From NCBI RefSeq assembly GCF_037176765.1, contig NC_090026.1, positions 132,430,752 to 132,494,751 of the forward strand: 64,000 nt of DNA, given 5' to 3'. Both the position numbers and the translations under genes were made by a program. The notes below the pieces were generated by a model. The model was not told where the DNA came from and made no database searches. It worked only from the letters and a program-made list of their open reading frames with translations. Positions 1 to 12,045 of the stretch are shown piece by piece. The stretch comes from Anolis sagrei. Taxonomy: Eukaryota > Chordata > Lepidosauria > Squamata > Anolidae. Numbering within the stretch: position 1 is the stretch's first letter; every line of letters begins with the position of its first letter.

Positions 1-322
1 TAGGGAGGAGGGACCAGGCTTGTTTTCGGCAGCTCTGGAGACTAGGACGCAGAACAAACTTCAAATTACAGGAAAGAAAGGAGATTCCATCTGAACATTA
101 GAAAAAACTTCCTCACTATGAGAGAGAGCTGTTCAGCAGTGGAACTTTCTGCTCCAGAGTGAGGTGGAGGCTCCTTCTTTGGAGGCTTTGAAACAGAGGC
201 TGGATGACCATCTGTTGGGGGCTATCCTACTTTGAATGTGACTTTCTGGCTTCTTTGCACAATAGGGTTGGACCCTATGGCCCACGAGGTATCTTCCACC
301 TCTAGGATTCTGATTCTATGTC
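1..322 (+). mobile_element. CR1 LINE, 3' end
   Basis: The last part of CR1 ORF2 and its 3' UTR are readable (SLETRT, RFHLN, VQQWNF-like phrases), ending in a short GATTCTATG tail. It enters from the left edge, so its 5' part is outside the window. It ends about 30 bases before the acceptor of the first GIMAP exon, so the polypyrimidine tract of that exon directly follows the CR1 tail. Confidence 0.85.
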
Positions 323-352
323 TTTCCCTTCTGTGTGTGCTTCTTTGCACAG

Positions 353-411
353 GAATTTGCCTGGACCTTGGTCCTACGTGGAAGTTTCAAAAATGCCCAG
401 AGTCAGCCAAG
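353..411 (+). CDS. Start-codon exon of GIMAP gene G1
   Basis: A pyrimidine-rich tract ending TTTGCACAG lies just before base 353 and a GTAAGC donor follows base 411. Between them is one ATG (393-395) giving M-P-R-V-S-Q and a leftover G. That phase-1 end joins exactly to the phase-1 start of the main exon at 2835 (G+GC = Gly), giving MPRVSQ-GPGRGELG before the P-loop. The rest of the exon is 5' UTR. A short leader exon ahead of one large GTPase exon is the usual GIMAP layout. The prediction rests on splice signals and phase, not on transcripts. Confidence 0.65.
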
Positions 412-3400
412 GTAAGCTCCTCCTCCTCATTGCTTGGGTTTCGGAATAAGGTGCCATATGATGACAGGAATGTGCAATATTGGGGCCCCATGTAATTTCA
501 GTGAATAAATCATTGCACAATAGACCAGGTCCTCCTCTTGATGAATTTAGACCGCAATAAAATGGGAGGGAATGGCCTGCTGAGCATTATGCCAACCAGA
601 CCCGTAGCCAGGATTTCGTTTCGGGGGGGGGGGGGGCTGATTTTTTTTCAGGGGGGGTTTGGGGGGGCTGAGTTTCGGGGGGGGGGCTGAGTCTGAGTGA
701 AAGAGGGTCTAGCCTAGCAAACCTTTTGTATCATTACCCCAATCCCCCCATCATGCATATGGGATATATTGAGCATGGTGAGCAGATCATGATATGAATA
801 AACATAACAGTTTAAATAATGCACCAGTAAGGCCTTTTCGTGAACCACCATGAAAATTTCGGGGGGGGGGGCTCGGGGGGCTTCAGCTACATGCCTGATG
901 CCAACCATAATTAAAAACCTATTTTCCAGATTAAAAACTAACCACTGAAGCAAAGAAATAAGACACAGGCATTTGATTGCCTTCTTGGCCAAGAAGCGAT
1001 GCCTGTGGGCTCTTCCCCAAAATTACAAGCACAAGAGCATAAGCTCTGTAAAAGAGTTTTTATATAATCAGGCCCCCATTGTTTCAGATTGAATTGTCCT
1101 TCTTCTGTTTCTGGTTGGCCAGAAAAAGAGACTGGCTTGGATCCACACCTGGACTGGTCCAGAGTGAAGGCTGCAGAGCCACCCCCATGGGAGGGCCCAG
1201 CCTGGAAATGGGGCTTAATCCCATCTTATATTGAACAGAAAACAACAAAAGAGGCACATTTCAGGCCTCCTGCTTCTGAAAGCAACCCCCCTCCAAAAAA
1301 ACCCAGTTTTTTCCAGGCGAACAAAGGAGGGTCTTCAGGAAGTCCATTGTCTGAGGTTGAAGATACATTCTTGGGTAATAGATCTGTGGCCTGAGACACA
1401 CAGTTTAGAAAGAAAGGAATCAATACTTTACATTTAAGAACAAGGTAGGATAAAAGTATAGTTCATACATTTCAGACTTGCAAAACAGATGTATTATATA
1501 AAAGGATAAAAACTATACAGAAAGAAATAGATACAAATGTGGTACTGTAGCTACTTGATCTTTGTCTTTGGATATCTAAGTATGAAGATGTTGGGATTAT
1601 GTAGATCTCCTTTCCCGGGATAGCCAAATGAGGAATGCTGAAATGGGCCAAAACTTCTTTTGTTTGTATACCACACCCGGGACTGTTTCCCAGTGTGAAA
1701 CAACAGCTATATAATTTGGATCCTGATCTAGGTCAGGCAGAGGTCAGTATTTTCTGTCCCAGAAATAAAACAGGAATTAAAGTGGAATAAAATAGAGTTT
1801 ATGGTTAGGAGGATAGAGAAGAAAGTTGGGGGGGGGGGGGGGGAGGTCTAAAAGTGGAGAGGCCTGGGAGGCTTTATCCAAAAGAGAGGATGCTGCTTAT
1901 CTCATTCTGGCTTGTTGCCCTTGGAAAACTATATGTTCCTATCTATAAATACTTTTTTATTAGGGGTAGGGTAGAGGTGTTCGATAACGCTCTGCAACAT
2001 GACCACATAAACCATATCAAGCCCAGGGCAGGGAGATTCTTGGAGATGGCAGACTCCCAGATAATCTGGCTAAGTTCAGCACAGGGCCTTATCGGTCAGA
2101 AGCGACCCCCTGCCCTTGGCCCAGGAGATCACTAAAACATCAGCAGAGATGAGGGATTCTGCTAAGCGCTCAAGTTACTGGTGCCTGAAGGCCACAAGCC
2201 ATACATTTCCACAGTCCAGTCTTGTGGTTGCATTGCATGGAATCATTGTGGTGGAATCGTCCCCTGAATCTGGAAGGGAGAAGGCTTCGCCACAGAGGCC
2301 TCAGTATTCTGTTTCCATGGTTTTGTAGGACTGAACTTGCAGATGGGAAAACTGCTCATGTTGTAACCCCCAACACCATCATCATAAAATAGTTCTCAGA
2401 TTCTTAAGGAACTGCTAGCCAAGTGAATAGATTTAGCATCTGTGTGAGTGTGAGATGGGCATTTAAGCAACAAAGAACACTTTCATTAGAGAACGAAAGT
2501 AATTGTTATTACGAGAACTCCATTATCTGGTAGAAATGGTTACTGAGTCCTATTCCAGTCTGAGTCCTATTCCAAAGGAAGTTGAGAGAGAAATCAGGAA
2601 TGAAAGTGGAATGGAAAGGAGTTGGGGAAAGTATATGAGTTATATCAGTCTCCACCTCACAGAGGTTTTCCATAAGAGGGAAGAGATTCTGTTTACTCTA
2701 AAAAGCTAAACACTGTCTCCTGTTTTACCTCTGGTACTGTCAAGCCACTCTTGCATTCTTTTTGTGTACAGCATTGTTGATTTCCAGCAGGAAGATCAGC
2801 TCTGTCTTTCTTTCCCCACTGATTTGTTCTTCAGGCCCCGGAAGGGGGGAATTGGGACTCAGGATTATCCTTGTTGGAAAGACCGGAGGCGGGAAGAGCG
2901 CTACAGGAAACACCATTCTTGGCCAGAAGGTGTTTGAGTCCATCGCAGCACCAAAGACAACCACGCTCAGGTGCCAACGAGAGACAGGAAGCTGGAAGGA
3001 CTTGGATCTTTCTGTGATCGACACTCCAGATCTTTTTGACCCCTCCAGCTGGATACCACTGCCAGAGATCAGGCGTTGCATTGATTTCTCCAGGCCCGGC
3101 CCTCACACCTTGGTGTTTGTGACCCAGGTGGGCCGCTTCACTGCCGAAGACGAGGCAGCAGCCAATCAAGTCCGGGTTGTGTTTGGGGAAGGGGCCTCCA
3201 GGCACATGGTCATCCTCTTCACTCGCAAAGAGGATTTGGGTGGGGATTCCTTAGAGGACTATGTGTGGGGCTCAGGCAATAAGGCTCTTGAGGGGCTCAT
3301 TCGGAAGTGTGGAGGGCGCATGTGTGCTTTCAATAACAGGGCATCTGGGGAGGAACGGGAGAGGCAGGTCTTTGAGCTGATGGAGATAGTCCAGCAAATG

Positions 3401-3640
3401 GTGGAGGTGAATGGAGGCAGGCATTTCTCCAATAGGCTCTATGTGGAGCCTGTCTTAACAGATGAAAAGATCCAATTGTTCATGGCAGAGAATAGGGGTA
3501 CCAGGCCAGAGCCAAGGAGAGGTCGGAATTTGGAAAGGTCGTGGCTGAAAAAAGGGCTGTTTGCTCTTGGTGGTTGTGCTTTAGTCATTGGCATTGTTAT
3601 ACTGATTATTCGTTTGGCCAAAGGAAATCAACATACTTAA
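393..3640 (+). CDS. GIMAP1/5-like membrane-anchored GTPase (G1)
   Basis: The main exon is 2835-3640, after a TTCTTCAG acceptor; with the exon at 353-411 the product is about 274 residues. It is an AIG1/GIMAP-type GTPase. Visible motifs are G1 GKTGGGKS, G3 DTPD, the GIMAP conserved box (RPGPHTLVFVTQVGRFT), G4 TRKED and a G5-like region CAFNNRASG. The C terminus has basic residues, then a hydrophobic stretch of about 20 residues (GLFALGGCALVIGIVILIIR) and a short tail, so it should be tail-anchored in an internal membrane. DTPD in place of DTPG is also known in mammalian GIMAP1 and GIMAP2. The conserved box and TRKED-GG-SL-DYV phrasing are closest to GIMAP1/5. The intron holds a hAT insertion. 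No poly(A) signal was identified with certainty. Confidence 0.88.
597..897 (+). mobile_element. Non-autonomous hAT element, TAGCCAGG family
   Basis: The ends are CAGACCCGTAGCCAGG and CTACATGCCTG, flanked by a perfect 8-base target duplication ATGCCAAC (589-596 and 898-905), the hAT signature. It has long G runs near both ends and no coding capacity. Relatives with the same ends are at 15460-15970 and 17183-17441. It sits in the G1 intron. Confidence 0.8.
906..2834. other. Rest of the G1 intron, no gene recognised
   Basis: I see no conserved exon here. There is a G run near 1830-1843 and otherwise AT-rich unique-looking sequence. Short open frames carry no recognisable domain. The polypyrimidine tract and branch region for the G1 main exon lie at about 2800-2834. 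Confidence 0.5.
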
Positions 3641-3701
3641 TCTTCTTTCCAAAACAGTTCAGTAAACGCCTCATGCTCTTTCTAAACTTTTTATTTCTCA
3701 T

Positions 3702-3918
3702 AGGGTGCATCTGCACTGTAAAATTAAAGCAGTTTGGCACCCCTTTGACTGCCATGACTCAGTGCTATGGAATCTTGGGAGTTGTGGTTTGGTGAGGCAC
3801 CTGCACTCTTTGCAAGAGAAGGCCAAAGACCTCATAGAAATACGACTCCCAGGATTCCATCGCATTGAGCAATGGCAGTCAAAGAGGTACCAAACAGCAT
3901 TAATTCTTCAATGCAGCC
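3702..3918. mobile_element. Palindromic MITE-like repeat
   Basis: The left half (GCATCTGCACTGTAAAATTAA, CTATGGAATCTTGGGAGTTGT) is mirrored by the right half (CTCCCAGGATTCCATCGCATTG, GCATTAATTCTTCAATGCAG). Such fold-back elements are common in lizard genomes. No clean target duplication was found. It may form part of the G1 3' UTR. Confidence 0.6.
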
Positions 3919-4019
3919 TTAGTTGCAGTAAGAGCAACAGTGGTGGCAGCACACTGGCTATAATCATGTCATTTGGAGCCTGAGCTTTGGGGATATATTC
4001 ACTCACAAATGCATTATGG

Positions 4020-6690
4020 GTCTTTTTCCATATTCTTCTTCTAAGATGAAGCAGATCACCATTTTTCTTTTCATTCTTGTTCCTGATTTATTATGTGTAT
4101 AGCTTGTGTTCTGTTGTGTGTAGCTATTTTCCTTCTTTGCTGTGTCTTCCCTTCAAACTCAGGTGAATATCCATATACTGCAGTAACTACAACTCCCAAA
4201 TAACAAAATCAATCCCCTCCCCAAACAATCGAGTATTAAAATTTTGGTGTATCAGGTATTTTTGCCAAATCTGGTCCAGATCCATTGTTATTTGGGTTCA
4301 CAGTGCTTTTGAACCTTGCCTCATATCACCCATTCCTGATGAAGGGGATCCAACCGGGAAGTGTTCAAGAACATGTGGCACTTTTTCAGATTGAATTCTG
4401 GGTCTAATGTGTGATGTATTGAAGGAAATAAGGTGCTTTTTGTAGATCGAGGCTGGAAAACGCTTAAGGGAATGAAACTGGTTTGATTTTCGGGTTTGGA
4501 CCGAAAGTGTTGAAGGAAAATATAGCATGTTTTTTTATTTGATTGAAGGGAAACATCAGAAGTGTTTAGTGAATATGGCATTTTTTTTTGAAAGAAGGGA
4601 AAACAGCTTGCATGAGAAAGTGACTCTAAGGAGATCCTTATGAATGTTGTTATGACAGAACCTGTCCAAATAACATGGACTGTGATCTGTTTGGAGTCAA
4701 TAAAAACAGAATTAAAACAGTAACTACTAGGATTCAAAGAACAGAGACACAGGAGGGAGCAGGCAAGCTCGGCAGTAGATTTCAAAGACCCATTGCAGGA
4801 GGAATGTGGAGAAAACACAGTTTAAACATTACAAACTGTAACTAGGATGCAGGTAAATATAAAAAAGAAGAACAGAATAATCTCTCTGTGAGGAAGCCGT
4901 ATAATTACCAATACCAATTTAGGAGCTGTTTGCAAAGGGACTACTAATTAAGGAGGGTTTACTTATTTGATAGCGTAGCTTATGTTTAATAACCCTGATT
5001 TGGCCTTTCTTCTTGTGCAGGGCGACTTAACTTGGAAGAAACTGTATCAGAGGCAAGGCTTGAGAAAAACAGTAACAAATTTATTGGAATATAACAGGAG
5101 AATAATAGATTCAATGTTACTTCACTCTAGAGGCACAAAACTTCGCTGGTTACACTTATAACGTTTCTTGAATAACTAAACAGGCACTAAACAGATCTCA
5201 TAGGGTTTCTTCAGGAAGATGTTTCTTTCTTTAACAACTGTTTTTTTTACTACAAATAAGCCACCTGACTTATTGAACTGTATTGGCTCCAAGCCAAACC
5301 CTGATTCTTAATCAAAGAATCAGTCTTCCCTGTAGTTCTATCACTACAGGATTCCTGCTGGATTTCCACCTCCACACAGGTTCAACTACCTCTATAGTTC
5401 ACCAACCACAGATTAGTTCCCTGATCCTGTCACTAGAGAATCATCTCCTGTAACTCTCTGGCTACAGACTGACAATTTGAAATAGCTGCACTGCCAAGTG
5501 GCAGTTGGCTCCACCCCCATTTCTATGGCAACTCAGCTCAAGCCAAGCCAAGCCAGTTACCATCCCCAATATAATGCAGTTCTACATACTTATCATTATT
5601 AACCCTTGTCTAAACAATACATAACTGTAAGAGGAAAAACACACATCATCACACCCTCAAAGACAGTCCTTATGATTGTTGTTACAAGGGAATGTGCCCT
5701 GACAATCCTGACTGTATGCCACCTTTAGAAGGATTGCAGAGAGAGAGAGAGAGAAAGGGAAAAAGCCAGCAGACAAAAGCACTGTTTAGGCAGACAAATG
5801 GGAACAAATCGATTCAATTCATAACAAAATTGGAATTGTAAGAACACAGAGAAATAAAGTATTCAAAGAAGAATTACGGAGGATGAGGGAACAAAGGAAA
5901 GTTCCAATTCTCTGAAAAGTTAATGTCCTGGAGTGGTTTAAATGGGATTGGAATTCCCATATGGAATGGGGAAGAAAGTCTTTGGTGTAGAAGCTTGGAA
6001 GTCTTGTTTTTAAGCCATAAAAAAGCTAAAGATGTTTAGGGATTTTTAAGAAAAGGGGAAAATCTTTCCAATGAAGGGAGACAGCATTTGGAATTTGGAA
6101 TTGTTTTTATAGGGGACCTCTGTGTCAAAAGTCAGGTAATAAGTAACAGAGGTTGTAATTTGGAGTAAGATGCAGTTTTTGACCCTTGATATATAGAGAA
6201 AGAGATCAAAAATGAATTTTAAGTCTTGGTGCAGGAGGAGTCTTGGTAGCTTTTAAGAAGAAAATGTGCAGGAGGGAAGAACAAAGGAGAAACTAAGTTT
6301 GTTTTTTGGCAGTTTTTTTTTAAGGAAAAGCCTACCTAAGGAGAAAATGTGGGGGTTTGTTTTATAAAATGGCAATAGAATGTTATCTATAGAGAGTATT
6401 TTATGGTTCACTAAAAGGTAATTGGAGTTACGATTTTGCAAATTGGTTAAGGAAAATGGAAAAGATCAGACAGATGAGTGGCATTTTGGTTTTAATAGTT
6501 AGATTAGTAAGTTTTTGCAGAGAAGTTAAATGAAATGGATACAGTGAGAGGAATTTGCTACAACCAGTTTGGGAGCCTTTATCTGGAAGCGTTACCTTTT
6601 GTTAATTCTGTCAGTTTAACCAAGTTTACTGATAAACAAAAGAGCTGGAGTTTTAAATAATGGACAGTAATGTTAAACCAGAAAAAAATG
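4020..6690. other. AT-rich intergenic DNA with an LTR-like block
   Basis: No host gene was recognised. A block at about 5014-5653 starts TGTGCAGG and ends ATCATCACA and has an LTR-like composition in reverse orientation, but I found no matching target duplication, so a solo LTR is only a guess. Two stretches near 4630-4665 and 5665-5700 share a CCTTATGAnTGTTGTTA phrase, suggesting an older repeat spans this region. Near 4170-4240 is a short piece resembling the body of the ACTAGCTG family seen at 50585. Confidence 0.3.
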
Positions 6691-6694
6691 TATT

Positions 6695-6865
6695 GTCATG
6701 GCTGGAATCACTGGGTGAGTTTATTGGGCTGTCTGGCCATATTCCAGAAGCATTTTCTCCTGACGTTTCACCCATATATATGACAGGCATCCTCAGAGGT
6801 TGTGAGGTCTATTGGAAACTAGGCAAGCAAGGTTTATATATCTGTGGAATGTCCAGGGTGGGAGA
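6695..6865 (+). mobile_element. Penelope-like element fragment
   Basis: It matches the left arm of the element at 30406-30972: a CATGGCTGGAATCACTGGG start, then CTCCTGACGTTTC, GGCATCCTCAGAGG and TTTATATATCTGTGGAATG. It is diverged and truncated, with no target duplication visible. Confidence 0.5.
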
Positions 6866-6869
6866 AAGA

Positions 6870-7960
6870 ACACTTGTCTGTTTGAAGTAGGCATGAGAGA
6901 AATAGATTTTCTGACATTACAAAGTCTGGATTTAATGTTATCAGTGTGAAGGAGAAAAGTTTGCAGGGGGAAGTAGTTAACTAGAAGATATCTAGGATTG
7001 TTTTGCAGGGTTGAAAGATTATGGTAGGGAAAAAGCAGAGTGTGTGGTTGGAGCTGAATTAAATGTTCTTTCATTCATAAAAGAACAAGAGGGGGAGGAG
7101 AAGAGGAAAGTTTTATAATGACAGTGAGAATGTATGTAAGGTTTTAACTGAAGGAAAGGCAGGTTGAATTGGATACAGAAGGGGACCATACGTGATTTTG
7201 GATTTTATTTACCCTCAGTCTTATTGATTACAAATTAATGACAGTTTTCATAAAGTGTTTGCAGTTTTGAGCAGAAGACCCTCATTCTTATTGATTATAA
7301 ACAGAAGCAGGTTCATCAGAACCAGGAAAAACTTGGAAAGCTGTGCAAGTTAATTAACAGTTTTGTTTGGTTTCGAAACAGGAATGCAAGTGGCCACCAA
7401 CTAAAAGGATGCAAAGCTTATGAAAAAATTGCAATTGGAGTATTAATTGTGATGCTATTGCTTTTAAATGCTTAATGATTTTGTATTGTGTATACCTAAA
7501 TTGTTGTAAATCGCTCTGAGTCGCCTAAGGGCTGAGAAGAGCAGTATACAAATAAATAAAATAAAATAAATAATTGGAACAGTGAATATATGTATTGTTT
7601 GTATTTTATAGTTTTTAAGGAGTGCACTACTCATTTTAAAAATAATAATATTGGTGATTCATATTATTATCTGGTACCAGAACCTACTGGAAGTTGTTTT
7701 TCCAGAGGCCAGAGCTACTCAGCATCAGACCTTTTGAAAAACAAAGCAAATGAGATATCAATCTGCAGAATTTGCTAAGACTGATTTACATGAATGGGAA
7801 AGAAACACTATATGGTATAAAGTATAAGATTAATTGTATAAAGGGTATAGAAGATATAAGACTGAAATGATGTTTTGAATAAGAGGAAACACAAACAGAT
7901 AATCAATTAAGATGCAAATGTGATATAAGTTTTGTTCAAGATGTTCAGACTGGGAATTTA
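6870..7960. other. AT-rich intergenic DNA with an L2-type tail
   Basis: No gene was recognised. At about 7495-7573 there is a LINE/SINE 3' tail of the type seen elsewhere here (AATCGCTCTGAGTCGCCTAAG, then CAGTATACAAATAAATAAA), related to the L2 tails at 13053 and 33999. Confidence 0.4.
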
Positions 7961-7964
7961 GTAT

Positions 7965-8125
7965 ATAGAATCATAGAATCATAGAATCAAAGAGTTGGAA
8001 GAGACCCCATGGGCCATCCAGTCCAACCCCATTCTGCCAAGAAGCAGGAATATTGCATTCAAATCACCCCTGACAGATGGCCATCCAGCCTCTGCTTAAA
8101 AGCTTCCAAAGCTTCCATATGTGAT
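7965..8125 (-). mobile_element. CR1 LINE 3' tail
   Basis: A repeated ATAGAATCATAGAATC start (the reversed CR1 end) is followed by AGAGTTGGAAGAGACC and the usual 3' UTR up to GCTTAAAAGCTTCC. Only about 160 bases remain. Confidence 0.85.
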
Positions 8126-8229
8126 GGAGAACAAAGATACTGGAATGCATTTCACATTAAAGAGACAATCAATGGATGTAGAATTAGGAATCAATTGGGA
8201 AAGATTAAATGCATTAATAAAAACAAATA

Positions 8230-9190
8230 AGAAGATATTTGGAAAGTTATGAAAACTAAAAAAGATTTTGTTAGAATCCAACAGGTTAATGGAGAATTCC
8301 AGAGAGTAGCCGCAGAGGAGAGTGCTCTGACAGAACACCACTGGTACGATATCTTCACAGGATATTCACCAAAAGCAACAGCATTTTTACATTTAATGAT
8401 ACATCCAATAGTATAGATAGGGGCACTTATTTTGCTGCTAATATTTTGGATCTTATGGCTTCTTAGACGGATGACAAGATTGACAAATCGCTTATCTGTA
8501 TTTGAAAACAAGTTAACGCATTTAAAAACACAATTATGAACTATTATGCTTGATTAATCGTATAAGTTCAATATTAACCTAAACATATATACTCAACACC
8601 TAATCAAGTTTGATTATAAATATAACCAACACTGAATTGTGTATCATGTATGAATCATGTATGTGATGCAATAAATTAGTATTTATGTATCAAGGGGAAG
8701 AATATGTAAAGAATGAATGTTTGGATGCATGCAAAGGAACAGAAGAAGGAACAGGCCCAAAAACCAACATGGAGTTCTTGCAAGGCATGATAAGGGACGG
8801 CTTTGGCAGTCGAAGCGAGGCGGCAGCAAGGCATAACTGAATGACAATGAACAATAAGGTATGCAGTCAAGCAAATAAGGAGGATAAGGAGTGTGCAGGT
8901 GTATGTATCCCATAAGTCATGAGGCCTGGAATGCGAATATCCTGAAGTTGAAAGGAACAAGGACTTGAAAGGATTATTAAAAAGAAGAAAAATGGATTTT
9001 GGCCTATAATGCAGGGGACCCCAAGAACATGCATGCGTCCACACCTTCTCGGAAAAGACTGATCATCTTCACCGGAGGAGGCTTGTGTGTGCGTGAGTAT
9101 GTGTGAATGTGTGTGTGCACGAGAGCTCTCCCTTGATGTGATTCTGATATGATTCTGTAATGATTGTATTTCAATAAATGTTACATGAAG
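8230..9190 (+). mobile_element. Endogenous retrovirus fragment: env end plus LTR-like sequence
   Basis: A stretch at about 8310-8535 reads like the membrane-spanning end of a retroviral envelope protein: a tryptophan-bearing segment, a long hydrophobic run, then a basic tail. A purine-rich tract near 8693-8703 precedes a possible LTR start, and AATAAATG near 9171 could be its poly(A) signal. The copy is old and broken in several places, and its 5' part was not found. The family cannot be fixed from this; the call rests on pattern only. Confidence 0.35.
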
Positions 9191-9199
9191 AGTGTCAAA

Positions 9200-10720
9200 A
9201 CCAAATTTGGTCTCTAAAGTGTCTCATTGGTCTAAACTGCCTTACTATCCTTGAACACTCTGCACAAAAAAACAGGAACCTCTTTGGGTTCATAAAACCT
9301 TTATGAACTTTATGCCTCCCTTTATGAACTCTAGGTGACAAGGACAAATCTTGCATGCTCCCTTTTCCCTTTATGAACTTTGTATATGACCCACACCCCC
9401 AATAATTATATGTATGTCTGTAATAAATATTAAACAAAGTGATCTCTTTGTGAACTGTGACCAGCATCTCAGGATCCAGGTATTGCAAAACTTCTTGGAT
9501 CTTCACCCTTGAACAATGGACTTTGCTCTCAAGCATGGACAATAGACAAATGACCCCTTTCCTTGGGCCTTGGAGGGACTAGGCTACCTGAGTATCGGGG
9601 ACCCATGGACATGTTGATCACTTCCCACAAAGGACATTTCCCAACCATGGGGAGAAGGGGATGTCACCGTTTCTCCAACAAAGCCACCTCCCCTTCCCAG
9701 AAGAATGAATCCAAAAGATCCTATCAAGGAAAGCCAGTATCACCAACTTTTGACAATGGACTTGCTCTGAGGGGGCAGACAAAAATGTTATTTCAGACTT
9801 CTGTATCAATAGCCAGGTTGGGACCTGAGGGCTTACAGCAATCATTTTGATTGCCTGACATTTGGGTCTAGGATGGGCCATTTATAATCCTATCATCAAG
9901 CCATTTTTCCATTGTTTTCTCTACTGCCGCACTTCCTTCCTCACCATTGGCTGAGCAGCCTAAGCGGGGCTTGGGCTCTCATTGGATGAACTGCATCGGC
10001 CCCTGGCTGCTCCTCCTGGCTCGATGACATCACATAGTGAAGGCAATAGTAACTTAAACGCACAGATGTCTATAATTTACAGTGAAAAGGAAAGTAGGTA
10101 TATAGTATGGAATATTAAGTTCAATATATGTAATGAAATGTCTTCTATAGTTCTTCACATGGAGATATTCAATTTAGCAACACTTCACACAAGTATTACT
10201 ATAACATTGTTACACTTTCAGTTTAAATATCAATACTGTCAAAAGGAGAAATGAAAACAAACAAACACAGTTTTACTATAGACTTGATAATATTTTCAAG
10301 TGCTGCCGAAGCTTTAAATCAAGTTACTAATGCATACTCAACATAAAGATATACATATTAGTAACACTTTACATCAATTTTACAGTACAATAATAGCAGT
10401 TTCGGTTCTGTCCAAACGTGGTCTTACTCCTGTCTTGACAATGTTCTCAAGCGTTACTGGAGTCAATAAACTGACTAATGCAAACGTAAATATCAAAGTT
10501 CTTCATACGAATGATGTCAACATAGAGTTGTTCTTGGATAAGTCCTTTACCAATGTGTAACAGAGTTGTTGTTTCAGTCCTTCATCAATGTGTAACAGAG
10601 TTGTTGTTTCTGGACGTCAGGGATGGCCAAGAAATTTGTAATGCCGGGGTGAATACAACTGGTTTCCCGGGTACAGGCCAGTTTCTTCCCACACAGAACC
10701 CCCATGACCAACAGAAAATA
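9200..10720. other. Intergenic DNA with a 35-base tandem duplication
   Basis: No gene was recognised. Bases 10541-10575 and 10576-10610 are two near-identical copies of a 35-base unit (AGTCCTT--CAATGTGTAACAG-type). Near 9945-10035 there are inverted CCAAT motifs and a TGACATCA CRE/AP-1-like site, possibly an old LTR promoter, but nothing downstream supports a gene. Confidence 0.35.
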
Positions 10721-10726
10721 CTTAAG

Positions 10727-10800
10727 GCCATCCAGTCCAACTCTCTTCACCAGGGCAAGAAAATGTAATCAGAGCCCTCCTGACAAAGAGCCATCCAGCC
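10727..10800 (-). mobile_element. Diverged CR1-like 3' UTR relic
   Basis: GGCCATCCAGTCCAACTCTC followed by CTCCTGACAAAGAGCCATCC matches the CR1 3' UTR order, but with many differences. It is short and old. Confidence 0.4.
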
Positions 10801-11088
10801 ATAAATATAGATAGATAGAAAGATATGATTCTCTCTCTCACACACACAGATATAGTATCATAGATTTGAAAGAGACCCTTAAAGAAGGACTATGATATGT
10901 TGTATGTTCCAGAGTAGGCAAACCAGACACTCTCCACATCAACACTGACAAAGAAACAACAAGAAATACTGTTTACCCACAAGCAGAAAGGAATTACATA
11001 GATTAGAAACCAACACTTTCTCATTACTTTATTTTCCAGATCACCAGACTGGGCCACAGCAACGCCTGGCAGGGGACAGCTAGTAGAA
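10800..11088 (-). mobile_element. ACTAGCTG-family repeat, reverse copy
   Basis: Read on the minus strand it begins TACTAGCTGTCCCCTGCCAGG and GTTGCTGTGGCCCAG, matching the starts of the copies at 50585 and 62413, and its far end has the ATCTATATTT phrase found at their 3' ends. The transposon class is not resolved. Confidence 0.5.
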
Positions 11089-11099
11089 AATAAACTTTG

Positions 11100-11530
11100 A
11101 TGGCCTTCCCTTATCCTGTTGAGATTTATTGGGAAATATCAACACTTTTATTGGTGCACTGCTTATTGTCTCGCCAGGTGTAGCGAACCCTCCTTTTCAC
11201 CCACATCAGTGGCAGGCATCCTCTGTGGGAAGTGGGAATGTAGCAATTGGTGACCTTGATTAGCACTGAATAGCCTTGCAGATTCAACACCTGGCTGCCA
11301 TTATGCAATGATGCAAGTATCCAGATCTTTGGGATTCAGAAGCTTGATTATATGGCAGGGTAGATGGGGCCCTAAACTGTAGATGATGCCCCCACTTATC
11401 AGAGGCAAGTGGGGACCTTGATTAGCATTGAATAGCCTTGCAGCTTCAAAGCCTGACTGCAATGATGCAAGTACTCGCTTTGAGTCCCCCAAGGGGTAAG
11501 AAAGGCGGTATATAAATACTGTAACTAAAT
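11100..11530. repeat. Diverged repeats with Penelope-like and L2-tail pieces
   Basis: Two stretches (about 11250-11300 and 11410-11470) share GACCTTGATTAGCA-TGAATAGCC, which resembles the inner part of the Penelope-like element near 30605-30640. Bases 11485-11533 carry an L2-type tail (GAGTCCCCCAAGGGGTAAG, GGTATATAAATA). No gene was seen. Confidence 0.35.
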
Positions 11531-11866
11531 AAATGTCCCCAGAAATGTGTTTGTATGTGGTTATGAAAGTATTATACTGTGTACATGCGCCTTGGTTCCC
11601 AGAACACACACAGCTAAGTGGCAGAGTTTGTCCCCCTTCCCCCATGCCAGAAATGACACTGAAATCCCTCATCCCTCTTTCTACCCGCCTTCCTCCTCTC
11701 TCCTTGGCAGCATCCCAAAGGGACACACTGAGGTTTCTTTAAGAAGAAAAAGAACACAGAGAGGGATGGTTCATTTATTTATCGTGTCAGTAGCAATCAG
11801 ACAATTGTATTACATTTTAAACAAATTTTTAACAAACACACAAAACACAAAGTTTGCAAGCTTGGT

Positions 11867-12045
11867 AGAATCATAGAATCATAGAATCATAGAATCAAAG
11901 AGTTGGAAGAGACCTCATGGGCCATCCAGTCCAACCCCCTGCCAAGAAGCAGGAATATTGCATTCAAATCACCCCCGACAAATGGCCGTCCAGCCTCTGC
12001 TTAAAAGCTTCCAAAGAAGGAGCCTCCACCACCACACTCCGGGGC
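11867..12045 (-). mobile_element. CR1 LINE 3' tail
   Basis: Four AGAATCAT repeats, then AGAGTTGGAAGAGACCTC and the standard 3' UTR. It abuts a reverse-strand LINE of another clade. Confidence 0.85.

Noticed and set aside
2762-2834. ATG at 2762 as the G1 start (and those at 37490 and 49184 for G3 and G4)
   Set aside because: These lie upstream of strong acceptors, read intron sequence with no conservation between subfamilies, and for G1 and G3 a phase-matched leader exon exists.
2740-3205. Minus-strand open frames opposite the G1 exon (and similar ones opposite G3 and G4)
   Set aside because: They mirror the conserved GTPase codons and have no independent signal.
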